A DNA stretch of 7,612 nucleotides from Gemmatimonadota bacterium (GCA_003222235.1 QHVD01000051.1:1-7612); one strand, 5' to 3'. Shown: positions 1 through 6,074, counted from the stretch's first letter. Notes: generated by a model from the sequence alone, not told the origin. Translations and numbers: made by a program.

Positions 1-1
1 T

Positions 2-964
2 TCCTACTGGTCGTCGGCACTGCCGGGCACCGGCGACGAGCTCTTCATGCAGCTCTACTCGACCAGCCCGATCATCGAGGCGGCCGGACTCACCGTGAGC
101 AACACCTCGTCTCAGGGCGCGACGCCGGGGAACGGCTCGCTCGGCGGCTACTCCGTCGGCCAGTCAGTGACGCACGGGATCGGCACGGGCTTCACCACCG
201 TGCAATCGAACAGCGCGCCGATCACCCCCGCATCGCTCACCGGACGCTTTGTGCTGCGGCTGTCGTTCGACGATGCGACCGCCATGCTGACGTGCTCAGT
301 TAGTCTCGACGGCGGTGTGACGTTTCAGAACCCATTTCAACCGATGCAGATCTTCAACAGCGGTGTGACAGACTATGACATCCTACTCGGAGCCGCGGGG
401 GTGACCCCGCCTCCGCCGCCACCCACGCAGACGATACCCCTGCGGCTCCTCCTGGTGAGGAACTCGTCTGACCCGGCGTCCCGGCGTGTGGTCTATAAGG
501 CCAACTCGCCTCGCGACAACCTCAAGTTCTTCGCCGGGCCAACCGTCGGCGGAGCCACGCTCAAGGTCAAGCTTGATACCGTGACCCAGTGCTTCGCCAT
601 GCCTGCTAGCGGCTGGTCGCGGTTCGGTCGAACCTACACGTACGCCGACCCGGGCGGCTCCCACGGGCCCGTGAAGGCGGCGCAATTCAAGCAGACTCGG
701 ACCGGCGGGATTCAGAACAGGGCCCTCATCATCGGGGCGAACGGGCCGGTCGGCATTGTACCGCCCAACCCGGGGGTCGAGGGAGACACAAACTTCCACA
801 TCGGGGACAGCGCCGAGTATTGCGCCTCGACGGCCGGTGGCACGATCGGCCAGAACAATGCGCGGACCTTCAAGGCGTGGAACGCCCCCGCGCCGGCAGG
901 CTGTAACGTGACGGCCTGCTCGCCGAGCGGCGCCTTCCTCGACGCGCTGGACGGGCTCTTCTAG
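2..964 (+). CDS. Secreted two-domain protein, jelly-roll-like N-part and NAPAP..C C-part (5' partial)
   Basis: The reading frame is open from base 2, ahead of the first internal ATG at 47, so the gene enters from outside the window; 320 residues are visible. By homology to the gene starting at 7178, about 118 residues (signal peptide and start of the first domain) are missing. Residues 1-130 are rich in Ser, Thr and Gly with alternating hydrophobics (for example GRFVLRLSFDD), as in a concanavalin/LamG-like beta sandwich. A linker TPPPPPP follows near residue 139. The C-terminal part (about 145-310) has an alternating beta-type pattern, a GPVKAA motif and Cys197, Cys274, Cys301 and Cys306, and ends with NAPAPAGC. 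I recall this C-terminal pattern from families of repeated exported proteins in deltaproteobacterial/Binatia-like genomes, without a named function. The likely location is extracytoplasmic; any carbohydrate or surface binding is inference. The stop TAG abuts the truncated minus-strand gene. Confidence 0.8.
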   Translation, partial: SYWSSALPGTGDELFMQLYSTSPIIEAAGLTVSNTSSQGATPGNGSLGGYSVGQSVTHGIGTGFTTVQSNSAPITPASLTGRFVLRLSFDDATAMLTCSVSLDGGVTFQNPFQPMQIFNSGVTDYDILLGAAGVTPPPPPPTQTIPLRLLLVRNSSDPASRRVVYKANSPRDNLKFFAGPTVGGATLKVKLDTVTQCFAMPASGWSRFGRTYTYADPGGSHGPVKAAQFKQTRTGGIQNRALIIGANGPVGIVPPNPGVEGDTNFHIGDSAEYCASTAGGTIGQNNARTFKAWNAPAPAGCNVTACSPSGAFLDALDGLF

Positions 965-1117
965 CAAGAAGATGCTCGCCGTCGCGTTGAGGTCGCAGTC
1001 GATGTTGACCTGCCAGTTCCCTCGAACATCGGTCTGGACCGCATGGAGGTCTGGACCGCATGGGACGGCAGACAGGAGAGCGGCGACAAAGGCGAGCCGG
1101 CCGGGCGAACGCCACAT
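965..1117 (-). pseudogene. 5' stub of a secreted protein gene, truncated against the left-end CDS
   Basis: On the minus strand an ATG at 1117 follows a perfect AGGAGGA (1127-1121). The product begins with a basic N-terminus and a hydrophobic stretch (RLAFVAALLSAV), a typical signal peptide. A segment containing GNWQVNIDCDLNATASIFL then looks like the first strands of an exported protein. The frame stays open to 383, but beyond about 965 it is simply the antisense of the well-supported plus-strand gene and becomes Arg-rich, so I regard only about 50 residues as genuine gene material. The simplest reading is that a deletion or insertion placed the 3' end of the plus-strand gene inside this one. 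Alternatively, it is a real 244-residue gene overlapping antisense, which I find unlikely. A 17-bp tandem duplication lies in the signal-peptide coding region. Confidence 0.5.
1031..1064. repeat. 17-bp tandem duplication inside the truncated secreted gene
   Basis: GGTCTGGACCGCATGG followed by A or G occurs twice back to back (1031-1047, 1048-1064), with only the last base differing. The unit is not a multiple of three, so its copy number sets whether the minus-strand signal peptide is in frame with the mature segment. With the two copies present it is in frame; with one copy it would not be. Confidence 0.85.
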
Positions 1118-1135
1118 GTGTCCTCCTGCGAAAGA

Positions 1136-1155
1136 GAGCTAGCACGAGCTAGCAC
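1136..1155. repeat. 10-bp tandem repeat in divergent intergenic gap
   Basis: GAGCTAGCAC is repeated exactly twice. Each unit contains the palindrome GCTAGC. It sits in the 60-bp gap between two divergent starts (minus ATG at 1117, plus ATG at 1178), where an operator would be expected. No regulator is encoded nearby, so a binding role is only inference. Confidence 0.6.
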
Positions 1156-1177
1156 CTGAACGAGACGGAGGGCACGT

Positions 1178-1318
1178 ATGGGGGTTGCGGGTGAGGAGGC
1201 TCGAACTACCGGAAAGGATGCGGTCGCCCTTCTCGACCACCACCTCCTCGACCTGGGAGGCATCGAGGCATACCGCCGCGCCACCCCCCGCTGTTCACGA
1301 CCGACAGCGAGGCTGTGA
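1178..1318 (+). pseudogene. Small-gene family, copy 1 (internally deleted)
   Basis: An ATG at 1178 with GGAGGG at 1167-1172 opens a 46-codon frame containing DAVALLDHHLLDLGG. This matches LALLDQHLLGLGG of the copy at 1591 and LALLDHHLLDLGG of the copy near 3545. After the GG the family middle part (the IQY..LRIEHD region) is missing. Homology resumes at nucleotide level around 1292 (CGACCGACAGCGAGGC), but in another frame, and the 46-codon frame stops at TGA 1316-1318. The resumed frame reads TDSEAV and continues without homology. An internal deletion of roughly 75 bp plus a frameshift therefore explains the ORF. It may still be translated as a short peptide because the RBS and start are intact. 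I know no function for the family. Confidence 0.55.
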
Positions 1319-1408
1319 GGCCGCTGGCGGCCCGCGCGCACGACCCCTTGCGTCAGAAAAGATGCGCGCCTACGCACTGCGTCAGTGCGGCGTCTCGGCA
1401 TCCGAGTG

Positions 1409-1594
1409 ATGATGGGGCTCGCTGAGGTGGCGGCAGGTCTGACCCTCCTCGCCGCACTGCTGGTGCTGGCTGCGCTCGTCGGCCTCGGCTGGCTCGCGGC
1501 GCAGCGGCGTCGGGTTCTGGCCGAGTGGCGGGGCCGACTGCGGCTCGTCCCCCGGAGAGCCCGGCCGGTGCCGAGAGCGAGCGGAGCGACGTGA
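1409..1594 (+). CDS. Small single-pass membrane protein
   Basis: This is a 61-residue product from the ATG at 1409 (ATG at 1412 is equally possible; an upstream in-frame start at 1385 is less likely). Residues about 5-32 form one long hydrophobic helix rich in Ala, Leu, Val and Gly (the core includes LLAALLVLAALVGLG). A basic tail beginning AAQRRRVLAEW follows, predicting a cytoplasmic C-terminus. The RBS is weak. Its stop TGA (1592-1594) overlaps the GTG at 1591 as GTGA, suggesting translational coupling to the family copy 2 downstream. The last 25 residues are Arg/Pro-rich and look less natural than the alternative frame starting at GTG 1525 (ARPPESPAGAESE...), which is continuous with copy 2. 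The ancestral product may thus have been one membrane-anchored protein, now split by a frameshift. No function is recognised. Confidence 0.45.
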   Translation: MMGLAEVAAGLTLLAALLVLAALVGLGWLAAQRRRVLAEWRGRLRLVPRRARPVPRASGAT

Positions 1595-1853
1595 CGCGGC
1601 CCGACCTCCCCGAGGATGTGCTCGCGCTCCTCGACCAGCACCTCCTCGGCCTCGGCGGCACCTACGGCGACCCAAGGCCGGCGACCCCATCCAGTACGAC
1701 GAGCTACGCATCGAGCACGACCAGGGCGAGGGGGAGATCGTGGTCTTCGACCGCGCCATTCTGCTGTTGAGGACCGACGACGAGGCGGTGAGGCGGATTC
1801 ACCAGGTGTGCTGCGGGCTCGATGACTTCGCCACGCGACACCGCCGGACGTAG
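1591..1853 (+). pseudogene. Small-gene family, copy 2 (one -1 frameshift)
   Basis: From GTG 1591 the frame reads PDLPEDVLALLDQHLLGLGG and TYGDPRP. Near base 1680 the coding signal moves to the -1 frame, which then reads GDPIQYDELRIEHDQGEGE, followed by IVVFDRAILLLRTDDEAV, RRIHQVCCGLDD, and stops at TAG 1851-1853. The joined product would be about 87 residues, acidic in the middle with a Cys-Cys pair near the end. The same order of motifs occurs in the copy around 3545-3750, which supports the joined reading. Without the shift, translation ends at 1770 in a Ser/Arg-rich tail. The break could be a true 1-bp deletion, a sequencing indel, or programmed slippage; the site (AAGGCCGGCG) is not a classical slippery heptamer, so a lesion is most likely. 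It is the least damaged of the three copies. Function unknown. Confidence 0.6.
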
Positions 1854-1870
1854 CTTCCCGGCGTCCAGCC

Positions 1871-1886
1871 CCCCGGTCCTCCGGGG
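1871..1886 (+). terminator. GC hairpin after small-gene copy 2
   Basis: CCCCGG-TCCT-CCGGGG forms a perfect 6-bp stem with a 4-nt loop, starting 18 nt after the stop at 1853. The tail (TAGTTGATC) has only a poor T run, so termination is plausible from position but not strong. Confidence 0.35.
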
Positions 1887-1940
1887 TAGTTGATCGGGTA
1901 GCGCTTTCGGAGGTACACGGCGGTCGAAGGGGTAGCTCTC

Positions 1941-2510
1941 GTGCGCGCTTCTCGGCTGCTCGTCGCTACGGTGCTTGCCGCGCTGCTCGGCACTCCTGCC
2001 AGCGCGTCAGCCCGCGTTGTGCGCGTCCGGTGCGTCGATGGACTTCTCTCCATGCTGGGTCGGCTTGGTCCCCGCTACTGCGACATGGACGAGAAGACCG
2101 ATGGCGTCTGCACGTTCGCCCTCCCTCGGTGCGGCGAGGTCGCGTGCTCCCCGGAGATCGTGACGCTGCCCGTGCGGCATCGGCGTGCGGTCCGCGTCCG
2201 CCACCGTGGCGCCGTCACAACGTTCAGATTGAGTTGTCGCCTCCCCGTACCGTGCGACGAGGAGCATCGCTGTACCCCCGTGCCGCGGACGTGCGAAGAC
2301 GGGGCGTTGGGTCCGATGCAGGAAGGACAGTGCGACCTCGATCAGCAGGCGAACGGGACCTGCACGTTCGGCTTCTTCTGTCTGGAGGTCTGTGGTCGCC
2401 TGGTCGAGAGCGTCGCCGTGCCAGTCGGCCAGGCTCGAATCGTTGAGCGCCCGAATCTGCCCCTCATCACCGTGACGCAGTACACGCTGCGGTGCGTGCG
2501 GTCGCCGTGA
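1941..2510 (+). CDS. Exported Cys-rich protein with two homologous halves (CDxDx4GxCTF motif)
   Basis: The start is GTG 1941 with AAGGGG at 1927-1932. Residues 1-24 are a clear signal peptide (basic start, hydrophobic core LLVATVLAALLG, cleavage expected near ASASA). The mature part has 14 cysteines arranged in two halves. Half 1 (residues 31-99) has Cys31, 47, 57, 64, 69 and 99. Half 2 (118-185) has Cys118, 131, 141, 147, 151 and 185. A linker carries Cys105 and Cys111. Each half contains C-D-x-D-x4-G-x-C-T-F (47-59 and 131-143), and each ends in a Val/Arg-rich strand region leading to (F/Y)-(R/T)-L-x-C. The even cysteine count and export suggest disulfides in the periplasm or outside. The DxDx3(D/N)G element recalls calcium loops, but the spacing is not the canonical DxDxDG, so metal binding is speculative. 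I do not recognise a named family. The gene stands alone, about 160 bp before the lipoprotein. Confidence 0.75.
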   Translation: MRASRLLVATVLAALLGTPASASARVVRVRCVDGLLSMLGRLGPRYCDMDEKTDGVCTFALPRCGEVACSPEIVTLPVRHRRAVRVRHRGAVTTFRLSCRLPVPCDEEHRCTPVPRTCEDGALGPMQEGQCDLDQQANGTCTFGFFCLEVCGRLVESVAVPVGQARIVERPNLPLITVTQYTLRCVRSP

Positions 2511-2563
2511 GGGTGAGAAATACCGCCGAGCCGAAGGGCTTCGAGTTACAGTTGCGGACCGAT

Positions 2564-2589
2564 CTGCATCGGGGTTAGCCTCGGTGCAG
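2564..2589 (+). other. Stable 11-bp stem-loop with UUAG loop
   Basis: CTGCATCGGGG pairs with CCTCGGTGCAG (nine Watson-Crick pairs and two G-U) around the tetraloop TTAG. It lies 54 nt after the Cys-rich gene stop and 79 nt before the lipoprotein ATG. No T tract follows, so it is either a 3' end stabiliser or attenuator-like structure, or a 5' leader hairpin of the lipoprotein transcript. Confidence 0.5.
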
Positions 2590-2667
2590 GACGTGATGAG
2601 TCGGCAGACGCTCGGCTTCCGCGTGGCGAGCACGGTCTTCAGGATCGTGGCATTTCAGGAGGGCGCA

Positions 2668-2856
2668 ATGCGGCAGATTCATCGGGCATGCACCGCAGTC
2701 CTCGTCTCAATCGTCATGATCGGCACGAGCGGCTGCGGGCACGGCGTCCACGTGCATTTCAACAACGGTCAGACGAAGGTGCACGTTGGCTCGCAAGATC
2801 GAACCGCAGGCGCTCAGCGGGACAGCGCCGGGCGCGGAACCGGCCGACATCGCTGA
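2668..2856 (+). CDS. Small predicted lipoprotein
   Basis: This 62-residue product starts at ATG 2668, preceded by AGGAGGG (2657-2663). The frame extends upstream to 2584, but the RBS and signal peptide decide for 2668. Residues 1-21 have a basic N-terminus (RQIHR), a hydrophobic core (AVLVSIVMIG) and a lipobox-like TSGC, so Cys21 would be lipidated and the protein anchored in a membrane. The mature part begins GHGVHVHFNNGQTKVHVG, a His-rich beta-like stretch with four histidines, then becomes Arg/Gly-rich (DSAGRGTGRHR). That tail looks atypical and may mark a frameshift into the overlapping frame that continues to 3046. Function unknown; the His-rich stretch might bind metal, which is inference. 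Confidence 0.6.
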   Translation: MRQIHRACTAVLVSIVMIGTSGCGHGVHVHFNNGQTKVHVGSQDRTAGAQRDSAGRGTGRHR

Positions 2857-3046
2857 GCCGGAGGGGCGAGGCCGTGATCTCCGACCGGACGCCTGTGCTC
2901 TCTCCTGGGGTGCCCCGGTTCGGTGGATCGCCTCCGTCGCCGTCGGCGCTGCCGCGATCCTCAGCACGTCGGTCGCGGGAGCAGCGCGGGACGTGCTCGC
3001 GTGGGTCCTGCCGCGTGACGGTAGGGCGTGGCGGTCACAGGTGTAG
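2786..3046 (+). CDS. Possible membrane protein ORF overlapping the lipoprotein (TTG start)
   Basis: The frame from TTG 2786 encodes 86 residues. The N-terminal half is hydrophilic (IEPQALSGTAPGAEPADIAEPEG). A hydrophobic segment follows at about residues 46-65 (WIASVAVGAAAILSTSVAGA), then a short basic tail. GAAGG lies upstream at roughly SD distance. Its composition is more protein-like than the C-terminus of the overlapping lipoprotein frame, so it is either a separate overlapping gene or the original continuation of the lipoprotein frame after an indel. The evidence is compositional only; TTG is a weak start. Confidence 0.3.
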   Translation: MARKIEPQALSGTAPGAEPADIAEPEGRGRDLRPDACALSWGAPVRWIASVAVGAAAILSTSVAGAARDVLAWVLPRDGRAWRSQV

Positions 3047-3108
3047 CGTAGTGCGCGCTTCGCAGTCGCGAAGAGGTAGTTGGGCGGCAGAGAGAACGGA
3101 GTGAACGA

Positions 3109-3525
3109 ATGCTTACTGGTAGGTGCCTGTGCGGAAGCGTCCGTTTCGAGATCACCAACCGGCTGGGGCCGATAATTTACTGCCACTGCTCGATGTGCCG
3201 CCGCACAACGGGCTCAGCCTTCATTACCAACGCCTCGGTACGAGAGGAGGAGTTCCGCGTAACGGCTGGCGCTGAGCACGTCTCGGAGTTTGAATCTTCG
3301 CCTGGCAGTTTCCGAGCCTTCTGCTCACGCTGTGGATCGCCCGTATACGGACGCTTGGCTGCCCTCTCGCTGATCCGTGTCCGTCTCGGCACCCTGGACA
3401 CCGACCCGGGGGCTCGATCTGTGGCACACATTTGGGTCGGCTCGAAGGCGCAGTGGTTTCCGATCACCGATTCCTTGGAGCAATACGAGGAGGAGCCGCC
3501 CATCCATTACTGCGCACCGGCTTAA
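3109..3525 (+). CDS. GFA-family zinc protein (CENP-V/GFA domain)
   Basis: This 138-residue product starts at ATG 3109 with GGAG at 3098-3101. It shows the full cysteine signature of the GFA (glutathione-dependent formaldehyde-activating) family: CLC at 6-8, CHCSMC at 25-30 and CSRC at 72-75, which in this fold bind two zinc ions. G9-S-V-R-F-E at the start, TTGSAF at 33-38 and the HIWV...WF region near 106-116 are also typical, and the length fits the family. The family founder from Paracoccus was described as binding glutathione and speeding the formaldehyde-glutathione adduct reaction. Most single-domain bacterial homologues have no proven substrate, so I name only the family. It is cytoplasmic, with no signal peptide. 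It seems monocistronic; the downstream DNA is a broken gene copy. Confidence 0.9.
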   Translation: MLTGRCLCGSVRFEITNRLGPIIYCHCSMCRRTTGSAFITNASVREEEFRVTAGAEHVSEFESSPGSFRAFCSRCGSPVYGRLAALSLIRVRLGTLDTDPGARSVAHIWVGSKAQWFPITDSLEQYEEEPPIHYCAPA

Positions 3526-3539
3526 TCCTCCGGTCGGTA

Positions 3540-3760
3540 AGGGCGCTCGCCCTCCTCGATCACCACCTCCTCGACCTCGGCGGCACCTACGGCGACCGAA
3601 CGCGGGGGAACATCCAGTACGGCCACCTTCGCATCGAGCACGACGAAGGCGACGTGGAGATCGTCGTCCACAACCGTGCCATCCTGCTGTTCGATGTTCG
3701 GGACCGACAGCGAGGCGGTGAGGCGGGTTCACCAAGTATGCTGCCGGCTCGCGCCGACGC
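3540..3760 (+). pseudogene. Small-gene family, copy 3 (no start, internal frameshift)
   Basis: Beginning 15 nt after the GFA stop, the plus frame reads ALALLDHHLLDLGGTYGD, then IQYGHLRIEHDEGDVE and IVVHNRAILLFD, clearly parallel to copy 2 at 1591-1853. No start codon with an RBS precedes it; the frame simply opens through the GFA gene. After ILLF the sequence is about 7 nt longer than copy 2 (around 3690-3697), which moves the family C-terminus into the +1 frame, where TDSEAVRRVHQVCCRL is readable. No conserved stop follows. It is thus a decayed copy with a lost N-terminus, a frameshift and a lost C-terminus. The upper boundary is the end of recognisable similarity. Confidence 0.6.
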
Positions 3761-3819
3761 GGACCGTATCGCGTAACGTGCCGCAACAGGATCGGAGCCT
3801 CCTCGCGGGGCCGCAACTT

Positions 3820-4236
3820 TCAACTCCGCGAGTGCAATGGGTGATCCGGGTTGCCGGCGCGCTCGCCCCGCGTCGCGCCGATAGGCTCGAGCGAGAGACG
3901 AGCAGGCCGCGTCGTCTCGACGACAGGGAGGGCGACCACCAGCACGCCGTTGCCATAGGTGACGGTCGCGGACGGGCCGTCGACCGGCGCGTCAAGGGCG
4001 AGCTCGCGGTGGTAGGGGCCCAAGATCCACTCGTTGATCAGCACGTCCTTCGTGCCCTCGAGCGGCCCGTGTTCCAGCTTCGGCACCGGGCAGAGCCGGC
4101 CATCGAGGACAAGCCGACCGTCGCCGGTCACTTCGACCGTGATGTCTTCGGCGCCGAGCCCCGCCATCGGCGCTGCGACGGTGAGTAGGTCGAGCGAGCG
4201 GTACACTTTGACCGGAACGCGGTGGTGCTCCGTCAT
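3820..4236 (-). CDS. Small heat-shock protein, Hsp20/alpha-crystallin family
   Basis: This 138-residue product starts at ATG 4236 on the minus strand. The alpha-crystallin domain spans about residues 8-104. An early strand pair (VYRSLDLLTVAAPMAGLGAE) is followed by ITVEVTGDGRLVLDG (32-46). The acidic middle and the YHRELALDAPV strand (75-85) come next, then NGVLVVALP (96-104), the G-V-L signature near the domain end. The N-terminal extension is very short and the tail (105-138) is Pro/Arg-rich. Family members are ATP-independent holdases that bind unfolding proteins in the cytoplasm. The RBS is weak and no heat-shock promoter or CIRCE/ROSE-like element is evident. It lies 312 bp downstream of the FAD oxidoreductase on the same strand, so co-transcription is possible but not shown. 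A 7-bp inverted repeat (3802-3808/3826-3832) straddles its stop. Confidence 0.8.
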   Translation of the reverse strand: MTEHHRVPVKVYRSLDLLTVAAPMAGLGAEDITVEVTGDGRLVLDGRLCPVPKLEHGPLEGTKDVLINEWILGPYHRELALDAPVDGPSATVTYGNGVLVVALPVVETTRPARLSLEPIGATRGERAGNPDHPLHSRS

Positions 4237-4548
4237 GGCCCAAGGATGGCGCCGCCCAAGGTCGCAAGCAAGCCGTCCCTCCGCGCCAAGCTACGGCGAC
4301 CAAGTTGGAACGACACGAGCGGCTCGGGACCGAGCAGGATGTCCTTGACAGCCGATGCACCTGACGGTCTGGCATGAGATCACCGCCGCAGGGCACGGGC
4401 TGCCTCACGGGCGAGCGCGTGGAAGAACCTCCCGCCCCACGTCCCCACCCCGAGTAGTGCCCCGAAGAGGATAACGGCATCAATGCCAGTGTGCCGAGAC
4501 CCGTGCCGCGACCGGAGCCGTCCGTGCCCTTTGGACGCCGGTCGACCG
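4237..4548 (-). other. 312-bp intergenic stretch between FAD gene and Hsp20
   Basis: I see no convincing gene here. One minus-strand frame ending at 4380 reads AVILFGALLGVGTWGGRFF and then AREAARALRR, like one membrane helix with a basic tail, but no credible start codon lies in that frame. An ATG overlapping the FAD stop (ATGA at about 4552-4549) opens a different, low-complexity frame. No terminator or clear promoter stands out; the region may hold the remains of a small membrane gene. Confidence 0.4.
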
Positions 4549-5958
4549 TCATACAGCGTCCGCCACCTGGGACGGCGGCACCGGCCCGGGCTCCGGAACC
4601 GGCGCGCGCAGCTGGCGCAGGCGGCGCCGCAACGTCGAACCGAGCACCGCAAGCACGACCGCGGGCGAGGCGGCGCCGTTCGGGTCGTCGATCAGGTGGA
4701 AGATGGGCGTGATCCTCTGGAGCACGGCCGGGTCGCAGTGCGCGGACTCGCCGAGCAGCTCGAAGTACGGCTGGAACAGCCGCGAGCCGAGCGGGCGCGT
4801 CCCCACCGTCGTCGGCCAGACGAAGTCGGCGCCCGCGCTCAGGTTCCAGACGCCGGACAGGAACTTCGCCTGATCCCGGAAGTGCCGCTTCGGGAGCTCG
4901 CGCGCCGACAGGCCGACCGTGTGCAGGGCCTTCTCGAGCGTCGCCGCGCAGACCGCCGCCGTCGACATCCCTTGACCGTAGACCGGATTGAATGCGCACA
5001 CGCCGTCGCCGACCGCAACGAAGCCGTCGAGCTCACCGCGCCAAGACTCGTAGTGGCGAAACCGATTCGTGGTCGAGCGGTTCGGAACGATGTCGCCGAG
5101 CGGCTCGCACATGCGGATTGCCTGGGCGAGGAGCGGCGAGGTGAGGCTCTCGAGAAACTCGACGAACCCCTTCTCGTCCGTCGGCGGGTAGTCCTTGCAG
5201 AAGCCGACGGCGGTGACGAGCCAGCGGTGGTCCTCAACCGGGAACGCCACGCCGCCGCGTGGGAAGTCGGGCGGGACGCCTTCGATCCACAGGCCGTCCC
5301 ACCACCACTGCGCGGGTCGCCGCGCCGCCGGAGGCCGGCGATAGAAGCGGGAGGCGTAGCCCGCGTACGCCTCGACGACGTCCTCCTCCGGCGCGGGGAG
5401 CCCGAGCGCCGCGAGCCAGCTCGGGGCCTTGCTCCCGCGGCCGCTCGCGTCCACGACGAGATCGGCCGCGATCTCTTCGGGCACCTCGCCCTTCGGCGTC
5501 GCACGCACTCCGGTGACGTGCAGCCGATCGCGTCGCTCCGTGCGCAGGGCGTCGACCGTGGTCCGCTCACGCAGCGCGATATTGCCGTGTCGCCGGAGGC
5601 GCTCGCGGACGACGCTCTCGACGAGGGGCCGGCTCGCCCAGAGCACCTCTAGCCCGCTCCGGCAGCGCGGCGCCCATCCCCACTTACGTCGGACCGCGAA
5701 GCCCTGCGCGAAATCGAATCGGTGGGCCCCCCGCTCGACCAGCGTCCGTTCGAAGCCGGGAAACAGCCGCTCGAGCTCGCGCTGGCCGCGGGCGAGCAGC
5801 GCGTGCGCGTGATGGCTCTGCGGCACACCGGTGCGGTGCGCGACATCGTCCGGGTAGCGATCGCGGTCGAAGACCGTGACCGTATCGAAGAAGTCGCCGA
5901 GCACGCGCGCGGCACACATGCCCGCCAAGCTCCCGCCGACGACGATAGCGTGCGTCAT
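4549..5958 (-). CDS. FAD-dependent monooxygenase-like oxidoreductase
   Basis: This 469-residue product starts at ATG 5958 (an adjacent in-frame GTG at 5961 is the alternative; neither has a strong SD). The order of motifs is that of the UbiH/aromatic-hydroxylase class of FAD proteins. A Rossmann start AIVVGGSLAGMCAARVL has G8, G9 and G13 of the GxGxxG-type loop, with Ser-Leu inside. FDRD (30-33) ends strand 2. GVPQSHHAHALL (44-55) and ASRPLVE (108-114) follow, then DLVVDASGRGS (166-176) at the DG-motif position. GDGVCAFNPVYGQGMS (317-332) contacts the FAD ribityl/phosphate. Close relatives as I remember them are annotated only as FAD-dependent oxidoreductase, squalene-epoxidase-like or 2-polyprenyl-6-methoxyphenol-hydroxylase-like; the substrate is unknown. 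There is no signal peptide. The C-terminal 140 residues (after GQGMS) are helical without known motifs. It is likely transcribed from the promoter at 6104-6075. Confidence 0.85.
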   Translation of the reverse strand: MTHAIVVGGSLAGMCAARVLGDFFDTVTVFDRDRYPDDVAHRTGVPQSHHAHALLARGQRELERLFPGFERTLVERGAHRFDFAQGFAVRRKWGWAPRCRSGLEVLWASRPLVESVVRERLRRHGNIALRERTTVDALRTERRDRLHVTGVRATPKGEVPEEIAADLVVDASGRGSKAPSWLAALGLPAPEEDVVEAYAGYASRFYRRPPAARRPAQWWWDGLWIEGVPPDFPRGGVAFPVEDHRWLVTAVGFCKDYPPTDEKGFVEFLESLTSPLLAQAIRMCEPLGDIVPNRSTTNRFRHYESWRGELDGFVAVGDGVCAFNPVYGQGMSTAAVCAATLEKALHTVGLSARELPKRHFRDQAKFLSGVWNLSAGADFVWPTTVGTRPLGSRLFQPYFELLGESAHCDPAVLQRITPIFHLIDDPNGAASPAVVLAVLGSTLRRRLRQLRAPVPEPGPVPPSQVADAV

Positions 5959-6074
5959 CACGAGGCTAAGTTAATGACCGGCCAGGTTGAGCTACGGGGG
6001 GGCGAAACCAAGCGGCCTCCGGCTGCGTTCGGGGACGCTATCACGTCCCGTTGCGATGTTCGTACAGCCAGGGA

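Noticed and set aside
383..964. Long minus-strand frame continuing from the secreted stub
   Set aside because: It is antisense to a well-supported plus-strand gene, its translation is Arg/Gly/Pro-rich without motifs, and only the first 50 codons look genuine.
3802..3832. 7-bp inverted repeat (CTCGCGG/CCGCGAG) as Hsp20 terminator
   Set aside because: The loop is 17 nt, it includes the stop codon, and no T run follows on the minus strand.
4380..4490. Small minus-strand membrane-helix ORF between the FAD and Hsp20 genes
   Set aside because: The hydrophobic segment is suggestive, but no usable start codon or RBS lies in that frame.
3992..4999. 335-codon minus-strand frame and 389-codon plus-strand frame over 4483-5652
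   Set aside because: Both overlap the FAD oxidoreductase gene, whose motifs are unmistakable. Their translations are Arg/Ala-rich shadows.
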